Positions 31,360 to 43,317 are shown, counted from the stretch's first letter. The stretch: DNA of 64,000 nt from Chaetoderma sp. LZ-2023a (GCA_034401795.1 CM067365.1:11727797-11791796); one strand, 5' to 3'. Translations and numbers: made by a program. Notes: generated from the letters alone by a model not told the origin.

Positions 31360-31859
31360 NNNNNNNNNNNNNNNNNNNNNNNNNNNNNNNNNNNNNNNNN
31401 NNNNNNNNNNNNNNNNNNNNNNNNNNNNNNNNNNNNNNNNNNNNNNNNNNNNNNNNNNNNNNNNNNNNNNNNNNNNNNNNNNNNNNNNNNNNNNNNNNNN
31501 NNNNNNNNNNNNNNNNNNNNNNNNNNNNNNNNNNNNNNNNNNNNNNNNNNNNNNNNNNNNNNNNNNNNNNNNNNNNNNNNNNNNNNNNNNNNNNNNNNNN
31601 NNNNNNNNNNNNNNNNNNNNNNNNNNNNNNNNNNNNNNNNNNNNNNNNNNNNNNNNNNNNNNNNNNNNNNNNNNNNNNNNNNNNNNNNNNNNNNNNNNNN
31701 NNNNNNNNNNNNNNNNNNNNNNNNNNNNNNNNNNNNNNNNNNNNNNNNNNNNNNNNNNNNNNNNNNNNNNNNNNNNNNNNNNNNNNNNNNNNNNNNNNNN
31801 NNNNNNNNNNNNNNNNNNNNNNNNNNNNNNNNNNNNNNNNNNNNNNNNNNNNNNNNNNN
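31360..31859. other. assembly gap, 500 N
   Basis: Exactly 500 unknown bases, a conventional placeholder, so the true length is unknown. It abuts simple repeats, which probably caused the gap. Confidence 0.99.
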
Positions 31860-32396
31860 GATAATTCAATAGTAATTTTGAATATTTCTAAAAATCACGT
31901 AGTACGAGACTTGGGGTACTAACACGTTCTTTCATTATTAACACATGGTATGTTTGTATCTCGATTCAAGCTTGATCTCACGGCTATTCAAAACGTATGG
32001 TTAAATCATACGCAACAAATAATCTTTTAAGCAAAAGTACGCTCGACATACAATTCTATAAACGGAACCCTCAGAGATATAATGATCACATTTTAACCAT
32101 CGTATCTAAAACGATTGACGTTATTGCAAAGTATTTAAAAAACAATTTGTGCGTAATGACGGTTAAAAGTCAATCAAAATATTCCAAAAAAATAGTTTTA
32201 CTAATAACGTTAGCGATGTCAAATTAATTTCAAAATATTCAACAGTTTACCTGTATGGTATCGATGAAAATGAGATATATATTCATCGGTATTAGGGTTA
32301 ACTTCTTTTTAACCCAGGATACAATCCTATGAATCCATCACCACCAAGTCTTGGTTACCATTCCAACCGAACATACCATTAATACAAGATTATTTT
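31860..32396. other. Polinton right arm, no gene recognised
   Basis: AT-rich with a TCAAATTAATTTCAAAATATTCAAC copy near 32,218. No domain-bearing frame. Confidence 0.4.
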
Positions 32397-32950
32397 TTAA
32401 TATTTTGTTGCTAATCTGTCTGGTAGCTGTTGCTAAGACAGTAACAGCTTACAGACAGTCTCTAAATATTCTACAGTTTACTAATGACGTTAGCGACGAA
32501 ACAGTCAAATTATTTTCAAAATATACAGCAATACCGTAATTCCTCATACATCCTCAACCTCCTCCTCCTACGACCTCCGTTATCAGACCACCTCTTAAAA
32601 CGTATTGTGTTACTAATCTATCTGGTAGCTGTTGCTAAAACAGTAACAGCTTACAGGCAGTCTCTAAATATTCTACAGTTTACTAATAACGTTAGCGACG
32701 AAACTAAAATAAAACCGATATCGCGCGCTTCGTCACTGTTCCCCTAAATCTAAAACGACTGACGTTATTGCAAATGCAATATTAAGTATTTTAAAACAAT
32801 TTGCGCGTAATGACGGTTAAAAGTCAAAACGTTTTCAAAATATACAACAAAAATAGTTTACTAATAACGTTACCGACGAAACAGTCAAATTATTTTCAAA
32901 CATCAATATCGATCCGTAATTCCTCACCCCTCCTCAGCCTCACACTCCCT
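32397..32950. repeat. ~210-bp tandem repeats and subterminal repeat block 3
   Basis: GTTGCTAATCTGTCTGGTAGC ... CTTACAGACAGTCTCTAAATA ... GTTTACTAATGACGTTAGCG occurs at about 32,407-32,500 and again at 32,610-32,703, with a partial third at 32,845-32,885. CTACGACCTCCGTTATCAG occurs near 32,565, matching the inner edge of the right inverted repeat. Confidence 0.85.
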
Positions 32951-32954
32951 CCTC

Positions 32955-33351
32955 CTCCTCCTTCTCCTACGACCTCCATTATCAGACCACCTCTTAAACT
33001 CTATTTTTTTTAATTACTCTCTTATTATTTTTACAACGGTAGATAACGACAGAGGGGGAGCGCAGCCATTACATTTAAACGTAACATACACAATTTTTAA
33101 ACTTTTACGGGTTAACTAATTCAAAATAATAGAACATTCCAGAGTGTTGCAAATCCAAAAAAACGTGTGCGGCTGGACGTCATTGTTATCGAGAAAAACG
33201 TGGCGTTGTAGTCGTCATTGTTCTCTAGAATGCGTGTGCCCCTGAGCGCCATTGTTCTCCAAAAAATAGTGACTGAAATGGAGCGTTTTGATTGGTTAAA
33301 ACCACATTCCAACGAAAAGAACAATAACGTCCAGCCCCACCCATTACTACT
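32955..33351 (-). repeat. Polinton right terminal inverted repeat
   Basis: Reverse complement of 14,497-14,890. Read inward it starts AGTAGTAATGGGTGGGG, seven bases longer than the left copy. The two copies share CCGCACACG, the repeated AGAACAATG block and GTTAACCC...TTAC segments with scattered substitutions. Confidence 0.92.
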
Positions 33352-33357
33352 TATTGA
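33352..33357. other. 6-bp target-site duplication, right
   Basis: TATTGA immediately after the right end, identical to 14,491-14,496. Confidence 0.85.
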
Positions 33358-34330
33358 AGCTAGTCAATTTGGGTTGTTTTTGGCTCTTGATCATGAAAGG
33401 GTCTGTATTGCCAACTACTTGTACACTGCCATTAATAAAGAAGAGTGCGCCTGTACCGCAATTCTGGCTAACGTAAGGCGCACATAAAATTAACCCACCA
33501 ATTTCGATTTTCCCCTACACATTTTGCTGTTCTTTAAATTATAGTGTTCCAATGTTTCTTTTTGATGATGGTGTTGCGGAATGTTGTTGCTCTCGGGCAC
33601 AGCAGCAGCATCTTAGCAACCGGGAATTCAGAAGCATTGGCCACGCTGTTTAAAGGGTGGGACAAATTGGGTATTTTTGAAATCTGCAATCAAATGTCAT
33701 GACATTTTAAATACGCAAAGCTGTTTATTTTGACGTTTCAAGATCATACACATATATCAATGTATTAGCTGATGTTGGTGCATGCATTTTTCACTCGGTA
33801 CGATTCCATCTTGTGGCATCATACAATAGGATCACATTATAATATAATACAGAGAGAGAGAGAGGACGGCATTGAGGGAAGGCGGGAGAGGATGGCAGGA
33901 GCGAGGGAGGGATTGAGGGAAGGGAGAAGGGGAGGAGCAGGAGTAGGAGGGGAGAGAGGGTGGAGAGACAGAGAGGATAATGTTTAAAAAATAGTCTTCT
34001 TTCGATATGCAAACGGACATTTTCCAAGACTACCACAGAAACCGTTTGGTCAGCTTAAGCGTTAAAGAGTCAGCTAGATAGATAGAGTTATTACACAATA
34101 GGCAATTGACCTTTGAGTGAATACAATGCTATTTATTATGCATTGCATGGCTGACAAATTATTTGCATTGTATCCACACAGATGTCGCAACCCCCTCCTC
34201 CGACAGCCACCCCCACCCCCTGAACACACACTTGCAGTGCGCGCATGCTTTGTATGTGGATAACTATCACAAATGTGGTGGAAATAGTACTATAATATAT
34301 GCTGACATTTACTACTTTATTGACCAAGTT
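33358..34330. other. right flank of the Polinton
   Basis: No gene seen. GA-rich simple sequence at 33,850-33,978. A half copy of MITE M (AAATAGTCTTCT ... ACGGACATTTTCCAAGAC) at 33,985-34,068. CT/C-rich tract at 34,190-34,222. Confidence 0.6.
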
Positions 34331-34339
34331 TAGTCAATG

Positions 34340-34700
34340 AAAACATTGTTATTGAAGGCAACTACAGCGTTCACTAAAACATAGATGCTGATGTATGTTG
34401 ATGGTGGTTTTTTAAGTATTAGCGGTCAATTGCCGTATAGGATCACGTGACCTTTATTAAGGGTTGTTCTAAAAACATAGCTATTGGTGATTGTTTCTTA
34501 ACTATTAGCGGTAAAATTATTGCATATGACCACCTATCTAAGGGGACCACTTGAGTTGTGACTCTAAAAACACATTGCTATTCCTGTATAGGACCACCCA
34601 TCTTAGCGATTATTTAGCCTAATGCATAGGACTACCTATTTAAGGTAGACCACTTGAGTTTTATTGATAACCACCATGCATATATACGGTTGAAACGAGT
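34340..34700. repeat. diffuse repeats with TAGGACCACC/ACCACTTGAGT motifs
   Basis: GACCACCTATCTAAGG, ACCACTTGAGT, AAAAACA.A.TGCTATT and TATTAGCGGT recur irregularly here and again at 35,405-35,705. Confidence 0.7.
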
Positions 34701-34770
34701 GAGAGGGAGAGAGAGGAGAGGGAGGAGAGAGGGGGTGGGGTGGAGGGGGGGGGGTAGTTGAAGGGACGAG
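34700..34770. repeat. GA/GGAG simple repeat
   Basis: GAGAGGGAGAGAG grading into G runs. Confidence 0.95.
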
Positions 34771-34799
34771 GGAGTTAGAGTTGCATCAACTATGTGATG

Positions 34800-35400
34800 A
34801 TATGTAATATATCATTATGTTCCAGCCCTAATACGTCTACAATGGCTAATTGCAACATGTGTTTGTTGCAACGGTCCTGTTCTGAAGCTATGAAATACTA
34901 AACGATATTGGTTTCATGTTGCTATTGCTGCTAGTTGATGAAAAATTAATACAGTTACATAACGCATAGCGACATTTGAACGCGAAACGTGCATAAATTC
35001 TGGGAAATTTGGATAAATCACTACGTTTCAGCCTTAATAACTTTGCAACGACCAGTAGCAAGAGGTTTCTGATGCAAGGGTCGTATTCAGAGGTTTATAC
35101 GTACTAAGACATCTGAGATATGTGTTACAGTTGTTACTAGTTCATTAATTATTAATAGGATTACATAGCGTGCTTGGCACATGAAACGTGTATAAATTAG
35201 TGGAAATTAAGGAAAAGATAGCTATGTTCCAGCTTTAATAATGTTTCAACGGCCACTAGCAACTGCTTTCTGTTGCATGGGTGGTGTTCATAGATTACGA
35301 AATACTCAGGAGCTCGAGTTTTGCGTTGCTATTTCTATTAGTTAATTAATTATTAATACGCTTGCATAGTGCGTTAAATGTGATACAGGAAAATATTGAA
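34800..35400. repeat. three tandem ~205-bp units
   Basis: TTCCAGCCCTAATA, CAACGGTC...GTTCTGAAG, GTTGCTATT.CT..TAGTT and GCATAGCG...CGAAACGTG.ATAAATT recur with the TTCCAGC/TTTCAGC start at about 34,821, 35,026 and 35,228. Confidence 0.88.
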
Positions 35401-35404
35401 TAAT

Positions 35405-36185
35405 ATGGAAGTGGACCACTTGAATTTTATTGATGGCGATTCTCAGAAACACGGCTCTTAGAGACAGAAGCAATTTTCGCTAAGACAGAGATGCTGATGT
35501 ATGCTGGTGGTGGTTCTTAGAGACTAGCACTCAATTACGTTCTATGACCACCTCTGTAAGTGAACCGCTTGAGTGGTGGTTCTCAAACCCATTGCTATTA
35601 CAGTATAGGACCATACATCTACGCACTTAACTAGCCTACTGCATTAGACTACCTATCTAAGGTGGACCACTTGAGTCTTATTGGTGATTCTTCTAAAAAG
35701 CATTCCTATTTGTAGTTATTGTGAAACATGTTGCATCTTAAACCACAGGCATGACACGTCGTAACAGACCACCTTTGGAAACATTTTAATGTGATTAATT
35801 AACCTATTATTATCTTCCCAAAACAGGGAAAACATAACATTAGCAAACTAACTTCCATGATTCATATGCACAGTACTCTATTGGATAAGTTATGGGAGAC
35901 CTATCAGAGCTATCTTGATAACAAGGGAGATCAATCTGACCAGAGTAATTCTACTGAACAATTAAAATTTACCTCACTTTTTAGCGAAAAATACGACCGT
36001 GACCTATCACATAAATGATAGAAAATGTAATTAAAATATTATATTTAATTGGCCTAGATTCGAAACATGCGAGGATGATATATTTAAGAGTTCCAATCAT
36101 GGCCAGTCACGAATGCAACTCAAGCTAACTAAAGGTAGCTCAATAGCTATTATGGCATAGCCGCCTGTGCCCATCAAATCAGAGT
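35405..36185. other. repeat remnants, then no feature recognised
   Basis: 35,405-35,705 belongs to the GACCACC/ACTTGAGT repeat of 34,340-34,700. 35,705-36,185 is unique-looking AT-rich DNA without a convincing frame. Confidence 0.5.
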
Positions 36186-36189
36186 ATTT

Positions 36190-37690
36190 AGCTGGCCATT
36201 TTGAACTTTTGATTTGAAAGATTTTGATGGTGAAAATGTCTTCCTATAAGTTGTTTCCTTGCACGAGCTCAGATTTGGCACTTTTGAAGGTGTCTCATGT
36301 ACGTTGTATTGTGGATTAATGTGATAGGGATTTAATTGTCATTTAATGCAAGTTGACTATGGGGCTGGTTAGCTCATGAACTTATGAATGCCAATCTAAA
36401 ACTTACACTTATTATCCCCACGTTTTAATAAAATGTTGGGGATATTGTAATCGCCTTTGTCCGTCTGTCAGTCTGTCCATTAGTTTATCCGCCCATCTAT
36501 CCGTCCGTCACGCTATCTCCTACCAAACCATTCGGTGGAATTAAATCAAATTTGGTATGTGGGTTATCATATGATTCCACTTTGCAAGACCATATTTAGA
36601 TTTGGCTCCTTTCCCAGGGGGCGAGGCAGGGGTCAACAGGTCAAATCAGTTGTAACGCAACTCCTCTGAAATCGTTAGACAGAACACAACCAAATTTGAG
36701 ATCTGAGTTACCCATATGATTGCAGAGGGCATAATGCCATTTAGATTTGGCTTCGTCGCCCCCCAGGGTGTGTGGAAGGGGGTCAAAGGGTAAAATTGTA
36801 ACCTGCGGAAATTGATTGTAATGCATCTGCTCCGGAACCGCTGGACGGAATTCAACCAAATTTGGTATGTCAGTTATCCATATCAACGTGGAGTGGAGGA
36901 GCACATGCACATTTGGCTCCGGCCCCAGGGCTTGGGGATAGGGTCGAAAGGTCATATAATTGATTGTAATGCAACTCCTCTGGCACTGTCGGACAGAATT
37001 AAACCAAATTTAGTATGCCAGGTACCAATATCGATGTGGAGTGGATGAGCACATTTGCATTTGGCCCGGTGCCCAGGAGGTATGGGATGGGGTCAAAAGA
37101 TCATGAAATTGATTGTAAATCAACTCCTTGGACACTAGTGGACGAAATTCAACGACAATTTGCATGTGTGTTACCCATATGATTTCAGAGTGCAAACAGA
37201 CGTTTACATTTGGCTCCATCCCCTGGGGTCAGTTGTGGGGGTGTAAAAAGTTCAAAGCTGTGAACGTGGGGATTTGTGATGACGTGTCATCGACCGATTC
37301 AATCTAGTTGCAGATGCTAAGGATATCTGCTGAATATTCTTCAAAACAATTTGACTGCAGGTTGTTCCTGCCTATTAATCATTCTACTGTTGAAATATTA
37401 GATTTGTATTAACCCTTATACTGCAAAATGTTAAGTTTTACTTCATTGATTTGGTACTGATTTTCCAGTGTTGACTAAGAATAATAGAAAGATAAAATTG
37501 TCATGCACTTCTAAACCTGTTTACTGCTGAATGGTCAATCCCTTATTTACCTGCTTTCTACTGAATGGTCAATCATCTAGCTGAATTATTTGACCAGTTT
37601 TGTGAGTATATATAGATCTTCTCCAAAGATACCTAGGCGATTGATGCGACAGACAAGTAATATTATCTTGAGCAGTTCTAGAAACGGAAT
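36190..37690 (+). repeat. interspersed repeat P, copy 2 (split)
   Basis: Left part 36,190-36,413 and right part about 37,312-37,690 together match 9061-9595 plus 11,770-12,150. In copy 1 the two halves meet at CACTTATTGTAGATGCTAAGG; here they are separated by about 0.9 kb of inserted DNA. Confidence 0.85.
36414..37310 (+). mobile_element. nonautonomous element with terminal hairpin and five ~150-bp internal repeats
   Basis: Starts with ATCCCCACGTTTTA and its near-reverse complement TAAAATGTTGGGGAT, a terminal hairpin, followed by TTTGTCCGTCTGTCAGTC. Near the right end AACGTGGGGAT (37,263-37,273) inverts the start, followed by about 38 bp to TCTAGTTG. Inside are five ~150-bp units with CAAATTTGGTATG (about 36,547, 36,690, 36,858, 37,007, 37,155), ATTTGGCTCC, a CCCCAGGG block, GGGGTCAAA and TTGTAA.GCAACTCC. 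It interrupts repeat P. No coding capacity. Family not certain. Confidence 0.8.
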
Positions 37691-37791
37691 TCCACCAGCG
37701 AACTGGATTGAATATGAAGTACAAGAAAAGAGTTTTTTGTTCGAGTGCACATACTCATGGAAGCCGTATATCTGTTCCTGGAACAGATCTA

Positions 37792-37872
<81 letters not shown>

Positions 37873-37873
37873 T
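37792..37873. repeat. ATT microsatellite
   Basis: About 27 uninterrupted ATT units at the end of repeat P copy 2. Confidence 0.99.
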
Positions 37874-38029
37874 GTATACGCCCACATATATAAGCACGCA
37901 CCTACCCACCCACGCACATCGATACACGCGCGCATGCACGCACAGTGCACTCTCCATTTTTATATTTACCTTTCAGTAAGAATACAATTGAATACTGATA
38001 TCACAGTTTTACAATTTCAACGCAAACTA

Positions 38030-38390
38030 TACAGGTAAGATGCTGCAAATTTTAATAATAATTTGACCGAAAGCTGATGGTCCTCAGTCAGTAACACCCT
38101 CCAGTCCAATTATTACCAAAATACTCGGCAGAGATTGTATTCCCTTCTAAGGGTGTTTTTTTCCAAGTGGGTGTTTTAGCGTTCAAATGGTTAAGAAAGA
38201 CATAGGCCATAATTGCATATTGTTCCAGTTTCCTATCTCTATTAGCCGTCTGACTGCTGAGATTTTCTGCAGACGACATACTCTAAAGGACTTGATAAAT
38301 ACTTTGAAAACAATCTGACCGAAAGCTGTTTTGTGTCTAAGCCATCAACAACCTTCATTCAAATTGTCTGCAAAGTATTCAGTAAGTCAA
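38030..38390. mobile_element. two hairpin MITE A-type copies
   Basis: 38,036-38,130 (GGTAAGATGCTGCAAATTTTAA, TTTGACCGAAAGCTG ... CAAAATACTCGG) and 38,290-38,385 (AAATACTTTGAAAACAATCTGACCG ... TTCAAATTGTCTGCAAAGTATTCAG). Both are imperfect palindromes with the TGACxGAAAGCTG core. Confidence 0.65.
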
Positions 38391-38559
38391 GAGTTTGCCT
38401 CATTGAAATTAGTATCTTGCAGCAGGAAGATAGCTAGCGCCTCTAAAGGTTTTATTAAGATACCAGTTAGTGAACTTCCTGGTCGCGTAACGTCCCGCTC
38501 AGCAAACAGCTCGTTTCACGCTTTAATGACCAAATTAGGTCAAGAAAATCACAATGGTT

Positions 38560-38735
38560 ACTTATTAAATTTTGATTTGTAGGCCACGAGAAGACCATTT
38601 TTTGAAAATTGCCAATTTCAATGACTGGCTCGGCTAGCGAGTCGGCCATTCCAGTGGTAACATTTTCAAAAATAGTCTTCTCTTGGCCTGCAAATCAATA
38701 TTCCTCAACACCGGGTTCGCTATGAAAGGGTTAAA
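38560..38735. mobile_element. MITE family M copy
   Basis: GGCCACGAGAAGACCATTTTTTGAAAATTGCC, palindrome TGACTGGCTCGGCTAGCGAGTCGGCCA, AAATAGTCTTCTCTTGGCC, ending GAAAGGGTTAA. The left CCC terminus is not clear; TTAAATTTTGATTTG at 38,565 may be the decayed end. Confidence 0.7.
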
Positions 38736-38739
38736 ACAT

Positions 38740-39290
38740 GTTGTTTGTATTAAATATATCTTTCTCCTCGTTATCACAAGTTGGCTAAATTTGCAGCAAT
38801 TCGATTAATTAATTACTCCTGCTATTAGTAACGGTTTCAAATAACAAATTGTCATTAAGCTTTACTTCTAACTTTAATATTAAACACGACTCATATGTGA
38901 AAGTATTTATTTCCGTTATGTAGTTTATAAACACGATACTATTTCCTGTCACCGGTTGAAAATTGCCCGCCATTGTTGTGTGCGGGAGTTTAAGTACCCA
39001 CACCCCCACCCCTCCTCCACCATACAGATACGATTACCACGCGTGCAAAGGGTCCATAGCAAGCCGGTGTTCGCATTATGGCTATGTATTAAGCGAATGC
39101 TGACAATGACAGGGCTTGTTAGTGGTGTTTCTAGGCTAATCACTGCCTCATTATCGCTGGCGAATTATAGCCAATGTCCTCCGTCTACCATACACCATCA
39201 ACATCAACAATAGCACAGAAATAAGCATATAGTTAAACGAATACATGTACACTGTAAGCCAGCTACTGGGAAAGTGGTCCAATTATCATG
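38740..39290. other. no feature recognised
   Basis: Unique-looking AT-rich DNA. Frames of 60-85 codons around 38,956-39,213 show no domain. Confidence 0.4.
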
Positions 39291-39299
39291 ACACACTGA

Positions 39300-39392
39300 T
39301 CGAGAGAAAGCGTGGGAGGAAGAGAGAGATTACAGGAGAGAAGGGGAGTGGGATCATGAGACGTAGGAGAGAGATAGAGAGAGGGGTGGGGA

Positions 39393-39462
<70 letters not shown>

Positions 39463-39480
39463 GTTGGGAGAGAGAGAGAT
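39300..39480. repeat. GA microsatellite
   Basis: AG/GA repeats, cleanest at 39,398-39,462. Minus-strand Ser/Leu frames are by-products. Confidence 0.98.
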
Positions 39481-39774
39481 GTTTGGAAAGAGTGGGAGTG
39501 AATGCGCTGCGGTTGAACAATTGAAAATTGATAATAATTTAAAATCTTCCACATTAAACACATAAGTACATGGATAAAACGAATACATGTATTTCATACC
39601 AGGACGGATGTATTTTTCGCTTATCTGGTTTCCATGTATCTGGACAATGATACAACACGGATATAAACGCGTTTTCCGAATATGTCTCAACTGTTAGCTT
39701 ATCTTCAGGAAGTTAGCTATGTATACTTCGGGTAGGTATCAGGATGTAACTAGAGACATACAGCTCGACGCGAA

Positions 39775-39935
39775 CAGAGGGCTCCATTTCTAGCTATACC
39801 CCGCCCATTTCTGGCTAAGCTCCACCCACGCCTTGCCCGTGGTGGGATCGATCGAACCATGAATACCCAGAAAATCCAAATATTAATATAACTACACAAC
39901 TAAGCTGTTGAATATTTTGAAACTGTCAAACGCGT
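39775..39935 (+). repeat. R1 repeat, partial copy
   Basis: GCTCCATTTCTAGCTATACCCCGCCCATTTC, GGGATCGATCGAAC and AAGCTGTTGAATATTTTGAAAC in the R1 order, truncated at both ends. Confidence 0.7.
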
Positions 39936-40039
39936 ATGGTTTCTAAGCAGGTTTTTTTTCTGGTATTCGAAGAACATGTCCTAACATAGACAATCGTTGT
40001 TGCGCTACTCTGACGGATAGTGGCTCGGTGTTACCCAGT

Positions 40040-42600
40040 CTGTAGAGGGCTACATTTGCTATTTGATTGTGCGGCCAGCCAGACGTTTGCGTGACATGCA
40101 TCAAGTTTGTTCAAGAGGGCCTTTGGGGCTGCCCAGCTGTTGCAATTGGACCATGGAAACGCATGTAACATCATCTGGTTCATCTGGACTTTCATGGGGA
40201 TTTTCAAGCCAGGAAGTCTGGGAGGCGGTCTTTCCTATCACACACCGAGTTCCAATGCCGATAGAGCTGCAGAGGAGGGAAGCGAATATTTTGCTCTTCC
40301 TCCACCTCTCAGTTTCCCGTATGGGGTGGGGCTGGGGAGGTTTGGGTGTGTGAGTCGTGGGTACCGTATTTATTCATTTCAGTAGTGTCGGACATGGATA
40401 CGTGAGTAAACTCGGGTTTGGATCCATGCACGAAACTGTTTTCAGCGTCGAGGTGTTCTGCAGCTATTGGAAGTAGTGTATCAAGTGTACCTTTTTTCGT
40501 CATCGATAAAGTCAACATCATCTTCATACGGTATCTCTCGTGACATTCTTATCATTGAGATTAGAGGGTTTGGTCTTGTGGAGCGCTCTCGGTCAGATGA
40601 TAGACCTTGAAGTCATCCTATCGGCATTTCAAACTATGCCGAAAGCGCTGCTGTGAATCTAACATTCAGTTCTGTGTCTGCCAATACGAGTCTCACCGTG
40701 CGTTGTTTGTCATCATCGCAGCCAGCTTGAGCGATAAATTTAAGGATCTATGGTCTCCTGATGCACACAGCATGTCGATTCCCATCTTGTAAACGTCCTA
40801 ATGCTTTATAATACAACTTATTTAAACATCGACACTGTCCATGTCAGCGCAGGTATGTCTTCTCTTAGAACCATTCTGCAGGTTTCCAGTAAATTTGTCA
40901 ATCGTATCTCTTATCGCTCATTTTTGGAGGCTGATCAAAATCACTATTGGTATGGAAAGAGGGCATATGGCTTTGGGAGTGTGATGAGTGTGTTTTCTCC
41001 CACATCATCAATAGGAAGGTTATGTTCAATGGTAGAGTTGATGATGTGTGCGATTTGTGTCGAGATGGTATTATCTGCATATTGAAGTAGTTCGTTAACA
41101 ATGCCGTCAGGAACGCATGCACGTCCATTCGTTAGAGATGTTAAAGCTTTTCTAAATTCTGCTCCTATTACTAGCTTTTGTACGGCCTGTGGCTCGGCGT
41201 CAAACCTTGGTAGAGATTCGTTATCTGTGTCAGTGAACTACTCTTTGAATCAGTCATTGATTGATAATATCTATCGCTGTTCAGAACCTATCACATGACC
41301 ATCATAGTTATGCACAGCACGTGAGTATTGTGGAGTGCTGGTCTGTATTGCTTTGCATGCTCTGAACATTTTTCTCCAATCAGCGGAGGACGTGGCGACG
41401 TTTACGAGGCGATCTGCACTTTTGATGGAGATTTTCCTCAATCGTTCGCGGATCTGATACAGGATCTCATTGCTATTCTGACTTAGTTAGTTGTGGTGCT
41501 CATTTCGACTGGTTTGATATACGTATAGTGGCTGAGTTTTCTGTTGCACAAATATCTTTCTAACACGTGTGCCATCAACATAGGAGTTACTTTGGTGTGT
41601 ATTCCTGATAACTCGCATGCTTTTAGCAGCTGATGTCTCCACACATTTTAAGACTTTACTTAGTATGTCGTTTGGTTTTGAATTGGGGTTAACCATGACC
41701 ATCCGCTAAATTCACCTTTCCAGAGTATCCATCTATCAACCTGACGCCATATGCCGTCATAATCAGCTAAGTGGCGTGCAGGACGTCGTCATAATCATTT
41801 CGTCATAAATGATTCTATCTGGCCCGTCTTTAACTCTTAATAGTCCGACACGTTGCACGAATTGTGTGTCTCTACTATTTAATAGGCATGGCATAGGCCG
41901 CAACAGCACCCTGTCAAATTAGTTTCAAAATATTCAACAGCCTACCTGCATAGTTTTCTGGAAATTTATAGTCAGGAAGTTCAGAGATCGATCGATCCCA
42001 GCAGGAGCGAGGTGTGGTTGGGGCTTAGCTAGAGATGGGCGGGGCATTTCTAAAATGGAAAGGTCCATTATCATTTTTCGATACAATGCCCGGATGGCCT
42101 TGTCGTTAATTAGTTTTGGGCGATCACGGTTGACCTTGGATATTTTTCTTGAGGAGCGTTTGCAGATGAGGTGCATTCAATCAATCCGTAATAGAGTAAC
42201 CAATGGTTTGTAGTCGAATTAAGGTTAGTACCACCTACAATCGCGAGTCTCGGAGTATCATCTCTGAACTCACCTTGCACAGTAAGTGGTTAATCCGATT
42301 AAAGAATGCTTTTGTGGTATTAGATTTGTTGTCGGATATATGTCGTGTCCATGCTGTTCGATGACGTCACGGACCATTACGCGCTGTGTTGCATATAAAC
42401 GGTACGTGCAGATGAAGGCAGCTAATCAATCCCAATGCGTTTTCCAATTCCATAAGAACCAATACAAGAAACTAAACATGTTTGTTTGTCTGTTTTGTAT
42501 AATTTCTCAAGCTTGGAGCCGAAGTCACCACATGGGAAGAGTTGATATCTTGCTGGAATGTTGTGTGCAATTAATTATAGAAGGAATTGAGCATTGAAGG
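40040..42600 (-). pseudogene. degraded non-LTR retrotransposon (endonuclease + reverse transcriptase), minus strand
   Basis: Read on the minus strand, broken frames give the parts in order. The APE-type endonuclease is recognised by GDFGSKL (42,505-42,530) followed by GSYGIGKR (about 42,440-42,460). A basic linker is near 42,090-42,175 (RSSRKISKVNRDRPKLINDKA). The RT has FRKALTSLTNGRACVPDGIV (about 41,095-41,160) then TLITLPKPY. Motif C is YEDDVDF at 40,511-40,528, with Glu in place of the usual Ala, and a C-terminal KALLNKLDACH lies near 40,100. Stops and frameshifts occur throughout, so it is dead and old. It differs from the CR1/L2-like element at 9831. An R1 repeat (41,735-42,065) sits inside it, dating R1 activity after this insertion. 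Confidence 0.75.
41735..42065 (-). repeat. R1 repeat inserted in the minus-strand retrotransposon
   Basis: Inverted R1: GACGTC-containing start, TTGCACGAATTGTGTGTC, ACTATTTAATAGGCATG, TCAAATTAGTTTCAAAATATTC, GATCGATCGATCCC, TAGAGATGGGCGGGGCAT. Retrotransposon sequence resumes on both sides. Confidence 0.85.
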
Positions 42601-43090
42601 AGCGACCTGTAATTTCTCAGCAGGGTCAATGCATTCATAAAACCATATTTTGTAGTTGTGCCATTTCTCAGTTGTATGATGGGTCAATAATTACAACGCG
42701 ATCACAAATGTATATATGACACTGTCCATCAGTGTTGATCCAATTATAAAACATTGTCTTCGGTGAATAGCTTCTTTTTGTTCGAGTAGAACTATTTTAT
42801 GGCCTGATTGCAAAAGGTGTTCTTAGTCTGTGGATACTTTTGTTTCTTGGATTGATCCGGTATCAATACTGTAGTAGTCGCAGTCGCTTGCCAGGGTTTC
42901 GCTTTCCGATGGGCTGATTATACCGTTCACTTTCGGGCGTTGCAGTAGAGAACCCAAATTTGAGGTGGCGGCGGTCGGGGATGTCGAACACAGCGGCTGT
43001 TTGGTTGAAGAAAATTAGACATGATCAGGCTATTGCCTTTGTGCGATTGTCAGTAAACTGTTGGCACACCTTGATGACATTTGATTCCAC
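42600..43090. other. probable 5' part of the degraded retrotransposon, unclear
   Basis: Minus-strand frames here are open for 20-40 codons at a time but I could not assign motifs. It may be upstream endonuclease sequence or unrelated. Confidence 0.3.
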
Positions 43091-43094
43091 GACC

Positions 43095-43220
43095 ATGATG
43101 CTGGGGTGGGGCGGAGTGGGTGGGTGGGTGAGGGTGGGGTGGGGGTGGGGTGGGGGTGGGGCGGGTGGGGTTGGTGTTGAGGGTGGGGTTGTGTCGGGGG
43201 TTGGAGGGGGGGGGGAGGAG
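43095..43220. repeat. GGGGTGG-rich simple repeat
   Basis: Dense G runs (GGGTGGGG, GGGGTGGGG) over about 120 bp; potential G-quadruplex tract on the + strand. Confidence 0.92.
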
Positions 43221-43317
43221 ACAGCGAGAAGGTGTGAACACGAGTCAGGCCTTTCAGTACATACGCTCAGTCATAAACGTACCATCTATAGTTTGACAAT
43301 GTGTTGCAAAAGCAAAT

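Noticed and set aside
40063..40385. Forward-strand frames of 92-96 codons
   Set aside because: They are shadows of the minus-strand retrotransposon remnant (KALLNKLDACH region).
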